A stretch of DNA of 64,000 nucleotides, taken from NCBI RefSeq assembly GCF_003609995.1, contig NZ_AP018786.1, positions 2,180,001-2,244,000 of the forward strand, written 5' to 3'. Position numbers and translations under genes: made by a program. This DNA comes from Sutterella megalosphaeroides (GTDB lineage Bacteria > Pseudomonadota > Gammaproteobacteria > Burkholderiales > Burkholderiaceae_F). The stretch's first letter is position 1; every line of letters begins with the position of its first letter. Under the pieces are notes generated by a model. The model ran no database searches. It saw only the letters and a list, made by a program, of their open reading frames with translations, and had not been told where the DNA came from. This document shows positions 34,841-46,063 of the stretch, one piece after another.

Positions 34841-35893
34841 ATGACCCACGGAAACACCCCCGACGCGGGCTGCGACTTCGACGCGGCGCGCATCGATGCT
34901 CTCGCCCGCCGCCGCTTCGCGCTTGCAATTTCGGCCCTTTTTCTCCTGCTCGTCGTCCTCTCGGTGGCGGCCGTAGGGATGGGGCGCTTCGGCCTTGCGC
35001 CCGCCGACCTTCTTTCGACCCTTGCGGGCGAAGCGCCCTCGCGCGCCGCGGAAAACGTCGTTTGGAACGTGCGCCTTCCGCGCGTGGCGCTTGCGCTCCT
35101 CGCGGGTGCGGGGCTCGCGCTTTCGGGGGCCGCCTTTCAGTCGCTCTTTGCGAATCCCTTGGCCTCCCCCGATACGCTGGGCGTTGCGACGGGAGCGAGT
35201 TTCGGCGCGGTGCTCGGCATTCTGTGGGGGTTCCCGGGGATCGGCATTCAGGCGATGAGCCTTGCGTCGGGGCTTCTTGCCATGGGGATCGTGCTTCTCA
35301 TCGCGCGCACGCGCTCCGGAACGTCGATTCTCATGACCGTTCTCGCGGGGATCGTGACGGGGGCGCTTTTCACGGCACTCGTAAGTCTCGTGAAGTACGT
35401 CGCGGACCCCCAGGACGTTCTTCCCGCGATCACTTTCTGGATGATGGGGTCGCTCACAGGCGCTTCGAAAGACGCCCTGCTTGCGGGCCTTCCGATGGTG
35501 GCCGCGGGGTCTCTGCTTCTCTGGCTTTTGCGCTGGAAACTCAACGCCGCCACGCTGCCCGCCGAAGAAGCGGCAAGTCTCGGGATTCCCGTGCGGCGCC
35601 TTCGCGCGCTCGTCATTCTTGCCGCCACCATGATCACCGCCTCGGTCGTTTCGATGTGCGGTCTCATCGGTTGGGTGGGGCTTCTCGTGCCGCACGTCGC
35701 ACGCATGCTTTTCGGCTCGGACAACCGCTTCGTGCTGCCCGCTTCCGCCGTACTCGGCGCCCTTTTCATGCTCGTCATCGACACGGCCGCACGCACGCTC
35801 ACGGCGAGCGAAATTCCCGTCTCGATCCTCACGGCCGTTGTCGGCGCGCCATTTTTCATCGTGCTTCTTCGTCGAACGGGAGGTGTGGCGTGA
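34841..35893 (+). CDS. FecCD-family ABC importer permease
   Basis: 350 residues with about ten hydrophobic helices. Family motifs include VRLPRVALALLAGAGLALSGAAFQSLFANPLASPDTLGVATGASFGAVLGI and GLIGWVGLLVPHVARMLFGSDNRFVLPASAVLGALF, characteristic of BtuC/FecD-type permeases. It begins 21 bases after the binding-protein gene and its stop overlaps the start of the ATPase gene (GTGA), so the three are translated together. It should form the membrane channel as a homodimer. Confidence 0.93.
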   Translation: MTHGNTPDAGCDFDAARIDALARRRFALAISALFLLLVVLSVAAVGMGRFGLAPADLLSTLAGEAPSRAAENVVWNVRLPRVALALLAGAGLALSGAAFQSLFANPLASPDTLGVATGASFGAVLGILWGFPGIGIQAMSLASGLLAMGIVLLIARTRSGTSILMTVLAGIVTGALFTALVSLVKYVADPQDVLPAITFWMMGSLTGASKDALLAGLPMVAAGSLLLWLLRWKLNAATLPAEEAASLGIPVRRLRALVILAATMITASVVSMCGLIGWVGLLVPHVARMLFGSDNRFVLPASAVLGALFMLVIDTAARTLTASEIPVSILTAVVGAPFFIVLLRRTGGVA

Positions 35894-36705
35894 TTCTCGA
35901 AGTTTGCCGCGGCACCTACGCGTGGCCGAACCATCCCCCCGTCTTCAAGGACGTCTCCTTCCGATTCGATACGGAAGCTTTCGACGGACGCGGCGGGATT
36001 TTGAGCATTCTCGGACCGAACGGTGCGGGAAAGACGACGCTCCTCAAAACCATGCTCGGACTCCTTCCCTTTACTTCCGGGCACTCGGAACTCAACGGGC
36101 GGCGCGTCGCCGACTGGCCCGCGCGCGAATTCTGGCAGTGCGTGGGCTACGTCCCGCAGGCCAAGGCCGGGGGCTTTGCGCCGCTCACGCTTGCCGAACT
36201 CGTCGTCCTCGGCCGCAGCGCCCGCATCGGCCCCTTTGCCGTTCCGGGGCGCCGCGACTGGGAAACGGTCGATCGGGTGATGGAAGCGGTCGGGATCGCG
36301 CACCTGCGCACGCGCCGCACGAACGAAGTTTCGGGCGGGCAGCTGCAACTTGCCATGGTGGCGCGCGCCCTCGCCGTGGAGCCCGAACTTCTGGTGCTCG
36401 ACGAGCCCGAGAGCAACCTCGACTTTCGCAACCAGATGCTCGTTCTCGACGTCATCGAGCGACTCGTCGATCGGGGACTCTCGGTCGTTATCAACACGCA
36501 CTTTCCCGCCCACGCGACGGAACTCTCCGACCGCGTGCTCCTTTTGCCGCGCGGCGAAGCGCCGATTTTCGGGCCCACCGCGGAGACGATCACCGAAGAG
36601 AACCTCACGCGCCTCTTCGGCGTACAGGTGCGCATCCGCGAGGTGCCTACCCCCGAAAAAATCGTGACGTGCGTGGCGGCCGTGAAGCTTGACGACGCGC
36701 CGTGA
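35890..36705 (+). CDS. ABC importer ATP-binding protein (FecE/BtuD-like)
   Basis: 271 residues from a GTG at 35890 that overlaps the permease stop by four bases. Walker A is GPNGAGKTT, the signature is EVSGGQLQLAMVARAL, Walker B is LLVLDEPESNLDF, and the H-loop is NTHFPAHA. The Q-loop is YVPQAKAG. It energises the importer encoded with it. The start is unusual for the family only in being GTG. Confidence 0.93.
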   Translation: MILEVCRGTYAWPNHPPVFKDVSFRFDTEAFDGRGGILSILGPNGAGKTTLLKTMLGLLPFTSGHSELNGRRVADWPAREFWQCVGYVPQAKAGGFAPLTLAELVVLGRSARIGPFAVPGRRDWETVDRVMEAVGIAHLRTRRTNEVSGGQLQLAMVARALAVEPELLVLDEPESNLDFRNQMLVLDVIERLVDRGLSVVINTHFPAHATELSDRVLLLPRGEAPIFGPTAETITEENLTRLFGVQVRIREVPTPEKIVTCVAAVKLDDAP

Positions 36706-36720
36706 GCGGCCGCCCGGGAG

Positions 36721-36744
36721 TTGACGGCCGGTGCGTGCCGTCAA
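36721..36744. terminator. Hairpin after the importer operon
   Basis: TTGACGGC (36721-36728) pairs with GCCGTCAA (36737-36744) around an eight-base loop, 15 bases after the ATPase stop. There is no T run, so it may be a weak terminator or an operator rather than a Rho-independent terminator. Confidence 0.4.
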
Positions 36745-36748
36745 GACT

Positions 36749-36841
36749 CTTAGAGAAAACCCCTAAAACACCCCCTCCTCGGACGCGGGACAATGGTCTG
36801 CGACTTGCCTTTTCGGGTAGGCCTTTTTAAAAATCTCTAAG
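36749..36841. promoter_or_regulatory. Autotransporter promoter region bounded by a distant inverted repeat
   Basis: CTTAGAGA (36749-36756) is repeated in inverse as TCTCTAAG (36834-36841), ending 12 bases before the ATG at 36854. The interval is AT-rich near its right end (GCCTTTTTAAAAATC). It may hold the promoter and paired regulator sites, which is inference. Confidence 0.35.
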
Positions 36842-36863
36842 TGGTTGAAAATTATGAAATTTA

Positions 36864-36872
36864 CCCCCCCCC
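36864..36872 (+). repeat. Poly-C tract (nine C) at the start of the autotransporter gene
   Basis: Ten bases after the ATG at 36854 lies a run of nine C. With nine, the frame from this ATG reads MKFTPPQRA and stops at TAA (36881-36883). With eight (or eleven) C it reads through into a good signal peptide (ending LATLSALGMASGSAFAQ) and the complete autotransporter. This is the layout of slipped-strand phase variation; the allele in this sequence is OFF. Confidence 0.75.
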
Positions 36873-36953
36873 AGCGCGCCTAAAGGCGCTCACTCCGATC
36901 TGACGTGCGCCAAGAAGACGCTCGTCGCTCTTGCCACGCTTTCCGCGCTCGGC

Positions 36954-39900
36954 ATGGCCTCCGGCTCGGCCTTCGCACAGGATTACATCGAGCAGTACCC
37001 CGTCGACTCCAACTGGCAGCTGACCGTCGAGGCCTCGACTAATCCCGGCTCCGCCTGGGGGAATTTCACCCTCTCGAGTGCTTCTCAACCCCAAGACAAT
37101 ACCGACGCCGTCATCGACCTCACGTTCACCGACGATCTTTACGCCAAGGTGAACGCCATGAATGAAACGATGGGCAAGTGGGGCAGCCTCAACGAAGGAA
37201 AGAATGAAGATTACTGGTCGACGGTTTCCGGACTTCATTTCTACGGGACCGATTCCGCTACCTACGCCACACTCGACCTCGATTTGACGGCCAAGACCAC
37301 GGACGCGTCGGAAGGCTCCTACGATCTGGTTGGGCTCTACCTGGCCGGTGTGGGCGATTTGACGGTCGGTGCTGCCGAGGGCGAGCCCGAAGGAACAACG
37401 AACATCACCGTCACGGGCAACTACGACGTTCCCGTCTCTACGCACAATCCGGTTGCGACGGTTATCGGTCTTATGGCCGAAGCCGACGGCCCGATTCAGA
37501 ACGAACAAGAAATCGTCACCTTCAATACCCGGACGACGAACATCAAGGCGTCCGCAACGGGCAAGAACCTCATTCCCGTCGGCCTCTACATGAGGAACGG
37601 TTCGCACGAGCCCGTCATCGAGTTCAACGGCAACGAAACGACGATTGCCGCAGCGAGCACCGCGGGCAACGCGATCGGCGTGTTTGTCCAGCAAGACGAC
37701 TTGACGGACGATCCGAATCCTGTCTCGGGCATCCTGGGTCTCAAGAGCACCACAACGACGATCACGGCCGAAGCTTCCAAAGCAATCGGCCTCTGGGCGC
37801 TGGGTGACAACACGGTTAATGTCGGGGGCGACCTCAAGGTGACGGTTCAGGGCGACAACTACGCCCTCTGGTTCGGGAGCGACGCCGAAGCTCGCAGCGA
37901 ATCCTCGGGACTGGCGGACGCCTTCCGCGACATCATGAACACCTGGAGCTGGAGCCGTCCGCAACTCGGCAAAACGACCTTCCGCGTGCTTGAGGGTGCC
38001 TCCGCCACGCTCAACGGCCGGGTGCACTTTGATAAGAGCGCCGCAATTCTCCTTGGCGGCGACATGACCGTGAACGGCAAGTTCACGCTTCTCGGCACCA
38101 TCGACGGCGTCGAAGGGGCCGATTCGAAGACCGTGCTCGGGAACCTCACGCTCACGCAGGGCGGCACGATCGGCGCTGCGACCGGCGCGGGCTCCCTCGA
38201 CCTGACGGCGAACCTCGCGAAGCTTGCGGTGTCGGGCGACCTCACGGCGCAAAACGCCACGATCAACGCCGACGAATTCACGCTCGAAAACGGCACGCTC
38301 GACAACCTGAGCGCCGAAATCAACGGCACCAAAGCCACGCTCGGCGACGGTGCGAAGCTCGTCAACAAGGGCGGCTTCCACTACGACACCATCGTGCTCG
38401 GTGCGGGTTCGACCTACCTCGAAGAAGAAGACGAATTCTTCGATGCCGAGGGCAACCTCGGGATCGAACTTGCGGCCGACGAAGGCACGCTCGAATTCGC
38501 GGGCGGCAAGCTCGGCGCGATCGGTGCCGAATCGAAGGCGCTCACGCAAATCCGCTTCGCCGACGAGGCTCCCAATCAGAGCAGCAACTCCGACCTCACC
38601 CTGGTCCGCTTCAGCGCGAATTCATCCTACGCCCTTGACGACGTGACGTTCGCGCAAACGAAGGAAGATCGTCTTTCGGGCCTTGAGGTGACGGACGGTG
38701 CGAAGCTTGCCGTCAAGTCCTTCACGGCCGGCAACGGGAAGGCGTTCGTTAAGCAGGGCGGCGCCCTTTCGATCGACAAGCTCACCTCGACGGGTAACTT
38801 CGCGATGACGGTCCGCGATACGGGCCTTCTCACGATCGACGAGTTCGTCGGCTCCGAAGGCAGTCACTTCACGCTCGCGGAAGGTGCGGCCAACATCGGT
38901 ACGCTCGACCTGACGAAGGGCGTTCTTGAAGTGGGCTCGAAGGGCAAGCTGAGCACGACGACGGGCGAAGTCTTCACGATCGCGCTGAACGCGGACGGCA
39001 CGAACATCGCCGAAGCGAACGCGCTTAAGTACTCCACCGACAGTCTCGTCTTTGCCGAAGGCGGCAAGCTTGCGCTGACCGACGCCAAGTTCAATAAGGG
39101 CTACGCCGACACGGCGACGGACGTCTTCACGACGGCCTACAAGGGCGGGGCGATTACCTTCACGGGTACTCTCGTCGACGCCTCGGGCAACGTTGAAGAG
39201 TCGGTTGACATCGGCGACGTCAACGACGGTCAGATCTTCGAGAAGACCGACGTGACGGCCAAGGCCGACGAAACCGGCAAGGTTGAAGTCGACAAGTCCT
39301 TCGGCGGCCGCACGCTGCAGTTGGGCAAGGGCGTCGCGTCCGTCGACGTGACGAACGGCAACACCCTCACGCTCGTGGGCTCTGCGGAAGGCGGCGAACT
39401 CGTTGCCTATGAAGGCGACAAGGCGCCCGCTCTCAACGTCGCTGGCGGGCTCGCCCTTGGGAGTGAGACCGCCGACGTGAAGGGGTCGATCAGCGCTGCG
39501 ATCGACCTGTCCGGCAAGGACGGCCTCACCGTCAAGAACGGCTCCTTTACGCTTGCGGACGTCACCGTCTCGGGCGAAACGAAGCTCGATGCCGGCAAGG
39601 CCGGGAAGCTCGATGTGACGTCCTTGAAGCTTGCAAACAACGTTGACGTTCTGGGTAACGTCAACGTTGGCACGCTGACGGTTTCGCAGGCTGCCGACCT
39701 CAGTGTCGAAAGCGGCAACCTGACGGTTGCGAAGGGTTCGCTCAAGAACGTCGCCGTTACGGTGGGCGCTCAGGCGGCTGCCGCTTACGCCGCGGCGGAC
39801 GAAACCCCGGCCGCCTCTTCGACCGACGCGACGACCTTTGCGTTCGGCGGCAAGACGGTTGACGGGTCGATCAGCGCGAACGCGAACGGCGTCGTTGCGA

Positions 39901-41384
39901 TCGGCACCACAGACCTCACGGCCTTCCACGCGGTCTTCTCCGAAGAGTTCGGTACATGGAGTGCCGGCACGGCCGCCGCTTTCGTGGCGGGTCCCGTGAC
40001 GGTTGAAAAGACGGGTTCGCTCCTTGTGGGCGCCGCTGCCGGCACGAACGCTCAGGTCGCCTTCGGTAAGGATTCGGTCCTCGTGGCGGACATCACCGGC
40101 ATGACGGCTGAGGACACCCTCATCACGGCCGATTCGTTCGACGTGGCGAAGGAATCCGTCGCCTACCTCGTCGGCTCCGTCAAGGACGGCGTTGCTACCT
40201 ACAAGCTGACGTCCGATACGAATCCGGATGCCAAGTACTGGAACAGCAAAGAGACGCTCAAGAGCGGTTCGGCCATGCTCGAAGTCGCTTTCGACGACAA
40301 GGGTAACTGGACCGTCGCGAACGTCAATGCGCCCGAAGCCTACGGGAACCTCATGCAGGGTCATGCGCTTGCCGATGCGGGCTACCGCAGCCAAGGCGCC
40401 GAACGCGACTACGCACAGGCTCTCTTGACCGACACGACGGGTCTTTCGAACGCCGCCGTCGCTGCGCGCTTTGATGCGGCCATGAACCCGGGCGGGTCGC
40501 TTGCGGTCTTCACGACCGCCTACGACCGTGCGTCCGATCTGCGTCGCGTCGTTCGCGACGAAGCGGCCGCCGCTTCGACCGAGTCCCGTCTCTGGGCTCG
40601 CGTTACGGGCGGCATGACGAAGTTGGACGGCATCTCGACGGGCGCTCAGGCGCTCAACGTTGAAACCGACGCCTACGGTCTTGCGGTCGGTGCCGAAAGC
40701 ATGCTGGGCGACTGGAAGCTCGGCGGCGCCTTCACGGCAGGTACGGGCGACACCGACAACGACGACGTTGCGGCGAAGGACGAGTTCGACTTCTACGGTC
40801 TCTCCTTCTACGGCAAGAAATCGATCGGCGCTTACGACGTGCTCTTTGACGCGACTGCGGCTTGGGTGAAGTCGGACCTTAAGGTCAACGGCGTTGCCGA
40901 CCTCACGACCGATACGACGACCTCCGTCTACGGACTCGGGGCCGAAGTGCGTCGTACGGCCGATCTCGGCGCCGTGAAGCTCACGCCTTTTGTCGGCGCG
41001 AACCTCTACTACGTGACCTCCGACGGCTACACGACCAACCACGGCGTGCGCGTCGACGACGCGGACGCCACGGCGGTCGAATTCCCGATCGGGGCCGAGC
41101 TCTCGGCTGCGTTCGATACGGCGGGCGGCATGCGTCTTCTTCCGGCCTTCTCGCTGGCGGTCGTTCCGACCGCGGGCGACACCGAAGTCGACCAGACCGT
41201 CGCCTTCGCGGGTGCGACGAGCAGCTACCGCTTCACCTTCGCCGACGACGTGAAGGTCCGCTCCAACCTCGCCCTTACGGCCGAGGCGGGCGACTTCGCC
41301 TTCGGTCTCAAGGCGGGTTACGAATGGGGCGATGGGGAGCGCGGAGCGACCACGTTCTCGCTCAACGCCGCTTACCGCTTCTAA
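36954..41384 (+). CDS. Autotransporter (type Va) with large repetitive passenger; expression set by upstream poly-C
   Basis: 1476 residues are listed from the in-frame ATG at 36954, but this start cuts the signal peptide in half. The frame is open from 36858 and encodes CAKKTLVALATLSALGMASGSAFAQ just upstream, so the real start is almost surely the ATG at 36854, reached only when the poly-C tract has eight or eleven bases. The passenger (to about residue 1190) consists of beta-strand repeats rich in Gly, Asn, Asp and Thr (e.g. TVNGKFTLLGTI, LDLTANLAKLAVSGDLTAQNATI), as in parallel beta-helix autotransporters. Residues about 1210-1476 are the barrel domain (RLWARVTGGMTKLDG, ending AYRF). A surface adhesin role is inferred. 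Confidence 0.9.
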   Translation: MASGSAFAQDYIEQYPVDSNWQLTVEASTNPGSAWGNFTLSSASQPQDNTDAVIDLTFTDDLYAKVNAMNETMGKWGSLNEGKNEDYWSTVSGLHFYGTDSATYATLDLDLTAKTTDASEGSYDLVGLYLAGVGDLTVGAAEGEPEGTTNITVTGNYDVPVSTHNPVATVIGLMAEADGPIQNEQEIVTFNTRTTNIKASATGKNLIPVGLYMRNGSHEPVIEFNGNETTIAAASTAGNAIGVFVQQDDLTDDPNPVSGILGLKSTTTTITAEASKAIGLWALGDNTVNVGGDLKVTVQGDNYALWFGSDAEARSESSGLADAFRDIMNTWSWSRPQLGKTTFRVLEGASATLNGRVHFDKSAAILLGGDMTVNGKFTLLGTIDGVEGADSKTVLGNLTLTQGGTIGAATGAGSLDLTANLAKLAVSGDLTAQNATINADEFTLENGTLDNLSAEINGTKATLGDGAKLVNKGGFHYDTIVLGAGSTYLEEEDEFFDAEGNLGIELAADEGTLEFAGGKLGAIGAESKALTQIRFADEAPNQSSNSDLTLVRFSANSSYALDDVTFAQTKEDRLSGLEVTDGAKLAVKSFTAGNGKAFVKQGGALSIDKLTSTGNFAMTVRDTGLLTIDEFVGSEGSHFTLAEGAANIGTLDLTKGVLEVGSKGKLSTTTGEVFTIALNADGTNIAEANALKYSTDSLVFAEGGKLALTDAKFNKGYADTATDVFTTAYKGGAITFTGTLVDASGNVEESVDIGDVNDGQIFEKTDVTAKADETGKVEVDKSFGGRTLQLGKGVASVDVTNGNTLTLVGSAEGGELVAYEGDKAPALNVAGGLALGSETADVKGSISAAIDLSGKDGLTVKNGSFTLADVTVSGETKLDAGKAGKLDVTSLKLANNVDVLGNVNVGTLTVSQAADLSVESGNLTVAKGSLKNVAVTVGAQAAAAYAAADETPAASSTDATTFAFGGKTVDGSISANANGVVAIGTTDLTAFHAVFSEEFGTWSAGTAAAFVAGPVTVEKTGSLLVGAAAGTNAQVAFGKDSVLVADITGMTAEDTLITADSFDVAKESVAYLVGSVKDGVATYKLTSDTNPDAKYWNSKETLKSGSAMLEVAFDDKGNWTVANVNAPEAYGNLMQGHALADAGYRSQGAERDYAQALLTDTTGLSNAAVAARFDAAMNPGGSLAVFTTAYDRASDLRRVVRDEAAAASTESRLWARVTGGMTKLDGISTGAQALNVETDAYGLAVGAESMLGDWKLGGAFTAGTGDTDNDDVAAKDEFDFYGLSFYGKKSIGAYDVLFDATAAWVKSDLKVNGVADLTTDTTTSVYGLGAEVRRTADLGAVKLTPFVGANLYYVTSDGYTTNHGVRVDDADATAVEFPIGAELSAAFDTAGGMRLLPAFSLAVVPTAGDTEVDQTVAFAGATSSYRFTFADDVKVRSNLALTAEAGDFAFGLKAGYEWGDGERGATTFSLNAAYRF

Positions 41385-41407
41385 CCGCGTTTGACGTCTT
41401 CGATTCG

Positions 41408-41433
41408 AACGCCCCGACCTCGCCCGGGGCGTT
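41408..41433 (+). terminator. First hairpin after the autotransporter gene
   Basis: AACGCCCCG (41408-41416) pairs with CGGGGCGTT (41425-41433). No T run follows, so it may act together with the stronger terminator downstream. Confidence 0.5.
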
Positions 41434-41454
41434 CGGGCGAAGCGGCACACGGGC

Positions 41455-41493
41455 GCCGCGGGCATTCCTTCGAGGATGCCCGCGGCGTTCTTT
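41455..41493 (+). terminator. Rho-independent terminator after the autotransporter gene
   Basis: GCCGCGGGCAT (41455-41465) pairs with ATGCCCGCGGC (41476-41486), followed by GTTCTTTTTC. Confidence 0.85.
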
Positions 41494-41660
41494 TTCGCAC
41501 GTTCGAATCCGCTTTCGACGAGCGAAAATCCCCGCGGTTCGTTTTGGCAACTCGGGCGCTATTGCAACTTTTTATCTTTGCAAAAACCGAGTAGTTACTT
41601 TTCCTTATATCGAAAAATCATATACTTAGTGCATTCACAGCGCATTTTTCGCAAGTTTCC

Positions 41661-41720
41661 TTGACAACATAAACGGTGCGGGTGTAGGGTTCACCTACCG
41701 GCGGATGAACCGCCTTTTTT
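41661..41720 (+). promoter_or_regulatory. leuA leader: possible promoter and terminator/antiterminator hairpins
   Basis: TTGACA at 41661-41666 and TAGGGT at 41685-41690 (18-base spacing) could be a promoter. GGCGG-ATGAA-CCGCC (41700-41714) followed by six T forms an intrinsic terminator just 25 bases before the leuA start. An overlapping pair GGTTCA (41688-41693) and TGAACC (41706-41711) could form instead, so a switch is possible. No leucine-rich leader peptide was found. The start site is uncertain: if transcription starts from this -10 box, the hairpin would be at the very 5' end. Confidence 0.45.
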
Positions 41721-41745
41721 CAACCCTCATTCCGGGAGCCCGAAG

Positions 41746-43356
41746 ATGATCGACGATATATCCGCCGAGCGCGTGGTGATTTTTGATACGACGTTGCGTG
41801 ACGGCGAACAGGCGCTTGCTCAAAGCCTTTCCATGCAACAGAAGCTTCAGATCGCCCTGGCGCTCGAGGACCTCGGCGTCGACGTCATCGAGGCGGGTTT
41901 CCCGATTTCCTCCGCGGGCGACTTCGAGAGCGTGCAGACGATTGCGCGCGCTCTGCGTCGCGCCGTTCCCTGCGGGCTCGCGCGCGCCGTCCCGGGCGAC
42001 GTGACCCGCGCGGCCGAAGCGCTGAAAGCGGCCGAACGCTTCCGCATTCACACGTTCATTGCGACGTCGACCCTGCACGTTGAAAAGAAACTGCGTCGGT
42101 CCTTCGACGATGTCCTCGCCATGGGGGTTGCCGCCGTGAAGGAAGCGCGCAAGTGGACGGACGACGTCGAATTCTCCTGCGAAGACGCGGGCCGCACGCC
42201 GATCGACAACCTCTGCCGCATGGTCGAGGCGGCGATCGACGCCGGGGCGACGACCGTCAATATTCCCGACACGGTCGGCTACACCTTCCCGACGGAATTC
42301 GGCGGCATCATCCGTACGCTCATGAACCGCGTCCCGAACATCGACCGCGCGGTCGTCTCCGTGCACTGCCACAACGACCTCGGGATGGCGACGGCCAACT
42401 CGCTCACGGCCCTTCAGGAAGGGGCCCGTCAGATCGAGTGCTGCATGAACGGCCTCGGCGAGCGTGCGGGGAATTGCGCCCTCGAAGAAGTCGTGACCGC
42501 CATTCGCCTGCGTCAGGCGTGGTTGAAGGGCCTCAAAACCGGGATCGTTCACGAACGCATCGCCCGCACGTCGATGCTCGTCTCGAAGATCTGTCACGAG
42601 CCCGTTCCCTCGCACAAGCCCATCGTCGGCTCGAACGCCTTCGCGCACAGCTCGGGCATCCACCAGGACGGCGTTCTCAAGAACCGCGAGACCTACGAAA
42701 TCCTCACGCCCGAGAGCGTGGGCGTGCACGGCAACGTCCTTCACATGACGGCCCGTTCGGGTCGCCACATGATCAAGGCGTGCCTCGAGAAGCTCGGCTA
42801 CACCGAGAGCGACTACAACATGAACGACCTCTACGCGCGCTTCTTGAAGCTCGCCGACAAGAAGGGCCAGGTCTACGACTACGACCTCGAAGCGCTCCTC
42901 TTCTTTACGAAGGTCGAAGAAGAAACGCCCACCTATCAGCTCGACCGCATGAACGTCATGTGCGGAAACGGCGAAACCCTCCCGACGGCAAGCGTCCGCT
43001 TGCGCGTGGGGAAGCGCACCCGCACCGAGTCGAGCATCGGGAACGGTCCGGTCGACGCGATCTACAACTGCATCACGCGCTTGACGGGCATTCGTTGCCG
43101 GCTCGTTTCCTACTCGATCAACGCCAACGGCGAAGGGATGGACGCGCTCGGTCAGGTGGACGTGACGGTCGAACACGAAGGCCGCATCTTCCACGGCATG
43201 GGCCTTTCGACCGACGTCCTCGAAGCCTCCGCCCGCGCGTTCGTTCACGCGATGAACGTGATCGAACAGGCGCGCGAAGTCGAGAAGAAGCGTAAGGGGA
43301 CGAGCACGAACGCCCCCGCGGCCGAGCTCGAAAGCCACGAACGCCGCGGCGTCTGA
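41746..43356 (+). CDS. leuA: 2-isopropylmalate synthase
   Basis: 536 residues from the ATG at 41746. Signatures run in order: [18 protein letters not shown] at the N-terminus (catalytic Arg/Asp), the metal-binding [32 protein letters not shown], and a C-terminal LeuA regulatory domain ([34 protein letters not shown]) that binds leucine for feedback inhibition. It condenses acetyl-CoA with 2-oxoisovalerate, the first step of leucine synthesis. First gene of leuABCD, with 171 bases to leuB. Confidence 0.96.
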   Translation: MIDDISAERVVIFDTTLRDGEQALAQSLSMQQKLQIALALEDLGVDVIEAGFPISSAGDFESVQTIARALRRAVPCGLARAVPGDVTRAAEALKAAERFRIHTFIATSTLHVEKKLRRSFDDVLAMGVAAVKEARKWTDDVEFSCEDAGRTPIDNLCRMVEAAIDAGATTVNIPDTVGYTFPTEFGGIIRTLMNRVPNIDRAVVSVHCHNDLGMATANSLTALQEGARQIECCMNGLGERAGNCALEEVVTAIRLRQAWLKGLKTGIVHERIARTSMLVSKICHEPVPSHKPIVGSNAFAHSSGIHQDGVLKNRETYEILTPESVGVHGNVLHMTARSGRHMIKACLEKLGYTESDYNMNDLYARFLKLADKKGQVYDYDLEALLFFTKVEEETPTYQLDRMNVMCGNGETLPTASVRLRVGKRTRTESSIGNGPVDAIYNCITRLTGIRCRLVSYSINANGEGMDALGQVDVTVEHEGRIFHGMGLSTDVLEASARAFVHAMNVIEQAREVEKKRKGTSTNAPAAELESHERRGV

Positions 43357-44646
<1,290 letters not shown>

Positions 44647-44649
44647 GCC

Positions 44650-46053
44650 ATGGGTAAGACACTCTACGAAAAGGTTTTCGACGCCCACGTCGTCGCGGAA
44701 CGTCCCGGGGAATTGCCGCTTCTTTACATCGACCGCCACCTCGTTCATGAGGTGACAAGCCCGCAGGCCTTTGCGGGTTTGCGCGCCGCGGGGCGCAAAC
44801 CCCGTCGGCCCGACCTGATGCTCGCCACCATGGACCACGACATTTCGACCGAGTCGCCCTCTTTGGAAGCGTGCTCCCCCATGGCGCGCACCCAGGTGAC
44901 GACCCTGATCGAAAACTGCCGCGAATTCGGCGTCACGCTCTACGGGCTCGGGCATCCGCGTCAGGGGATCGTGCACATTGTGGGACCCCAGACGGGCTTC
45001 ACGCTCCCCGGGACGACGCTCGTGTGCGGCGACTCCCACACCGCCACCCACGGCGCGTTCGGGGCGCTTGCCTTCGGGATCGGCACGTCGGAAGTCGAAC
45101 ACGTGATGGCCACGCAAACCCTCAAGCAGCAGCGCCTCAAGACGATGCGCATCCGCTGCACGGGCCGCCTCGGGCGGGGCGTTTCCGCCAAGGACCTGAT
45201 TCTTGCCGTGGCGGGTCGCCTCACGACCGCGGGCGGCACGGGCTACGCCGTCGAATTCGCTGGGGAAGCCGTCGAACACCTCTCGATGGAAGGCCGCATG
45301 ACGCTCTCCAACATGGCGATCGAAATGGGTGCCAAGGTGGGGATGATCGCCCCCGACGAGACGACCTTCGCCTACCTAAAAGGCCGTCCCTTCGCCCCCG
45401 AAGGGAAAGCCTGGGACGAGGCGCTCGCGTACTGGAAGACCCTGCGCACGGACGACGATGCGGTGTTCGACGCGGAAATCGAAATCGATGCGGGAAGTCT
45501 TGAGCCTCAGGTCACCTGGGGAACGAACCCCGGACAGGAATGTGCCGTGACGGGGCGCGTGCCCGACCCGAGTGCAATGCAGGACGCCGTCGAAGCGGCG
45601 AGCGCGAGCGCCGCCTTGGCCTACACCGAACTCCGAGCGGGCGCCCCCTTGATCGGCACGCCCGTCGACACCGTCTTCATCGGCTCCTGCACGAACGGGC
45701 GCATCGAAGACTTCCGAGCCGCGGCTGAAATCGTACGCGGTCGGCGCGTGGCGCCGGGCGTTCGGGCGCTCGCCGTTCCGGGCTCGATGGAAGTGCGCGC
45801 CGCGGCCGAGGCCGAGGGTCTTGCCGACATCTTCAAGGCGGCGGGCTTCGAGTGGCGTCTTCCGGGCTGCTCGATGTGCCTTGCGATGAACGACGACAAG
45901 GCGCAGCCCGGCTCGCGCGTCGCCTCGACTTCGAACCGCAACTTCGTCGGTCGTCAGGGGTACGGGAGCCGCACGCACCTCATGAGTCCGGCGAGCGCCG
46001 CGGCCGCGGCCGTTACGGGCGTCATCTCCGACCCGCGCGAATTCTTGAACTGA
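44650..46053 (+). CDS. leuC: 3-isopropylmalate dehydratase, large subunit
   Basis: 467 residues. The aconitase-type [4Fe-4S] cysteine motifs are [13 protein letters not shown] and [59 protein letters not shown] and the serine-rich C-terminus ([28 protein letters not shown]) are typical. With LeuD it isomerises 2- to 3-isopropylmalate. Coupled to leuB (three bases) and leuD (ten bases). Confidence 0.97.
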   Translation: MGKTLYEKVFDAHVVAERPGELPLLYIDRHLVHEVTSPQAFAGLRAAGRKPRRPDLMLATMDHDISTESPSLEACSPMARTQVTTLIENCREFGVTLYGLGHPRQGIVHIVGPQTGFTLPGTTLVCGDSHTATHGAFGALAFGIGTSEVEHVMATQTLKQQRLKTMRIRCTGRLGRGVSAKDLILAVAGRLTTAGGTGYAVEFAGEAVEHLSMEGRMTLSNMAIEMGAKVGMIAPDETTFAYLKGRPFAPEGKAWDEALAYWKTLRTDDDAVFDAEIEIDAGSLEPQVTWGTNPGQECAVTGRVPDPSAMQDAVEAASASAALAYTELRAGAPLIGTPVDTVFIGSCTNGRIEDFRAAAEIVRGRRVAPGVRALAVPGSMEVRAAAEAEGLADIFKAAGFEWRLPGCSMCLAMNDDKAQPGSRVASTSNRNFVGRQGYGSRTHLMSPASAAAAAVTGVISDPREFLN

Positions 46054-46063
46054 GGCCCCAATC

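Noticed and set aside
36954-36962. ATG at 36954 as the true autotransporter start
   Set aside because: It would remove most of the signal peptide that the same frame encodes just upstream. The poly-C explanation fits better, though the ATG is kept as the annotated start because it is the first in-frame ATG as sequenced.
38622-41465. Minus-strand open frame of about 950 codons antisense to the autotransporter
   Set aside because: Low-complexity basic product with no family similarity; the plus-strand autotransporter is well supported.
41630-41664. Short leader ORF before leuA as a leucine attenuator peptide
   Set aside because: The short frame ending at 41664 has no run of leucine codons, so classical leader-peptide attenuation is not supported.
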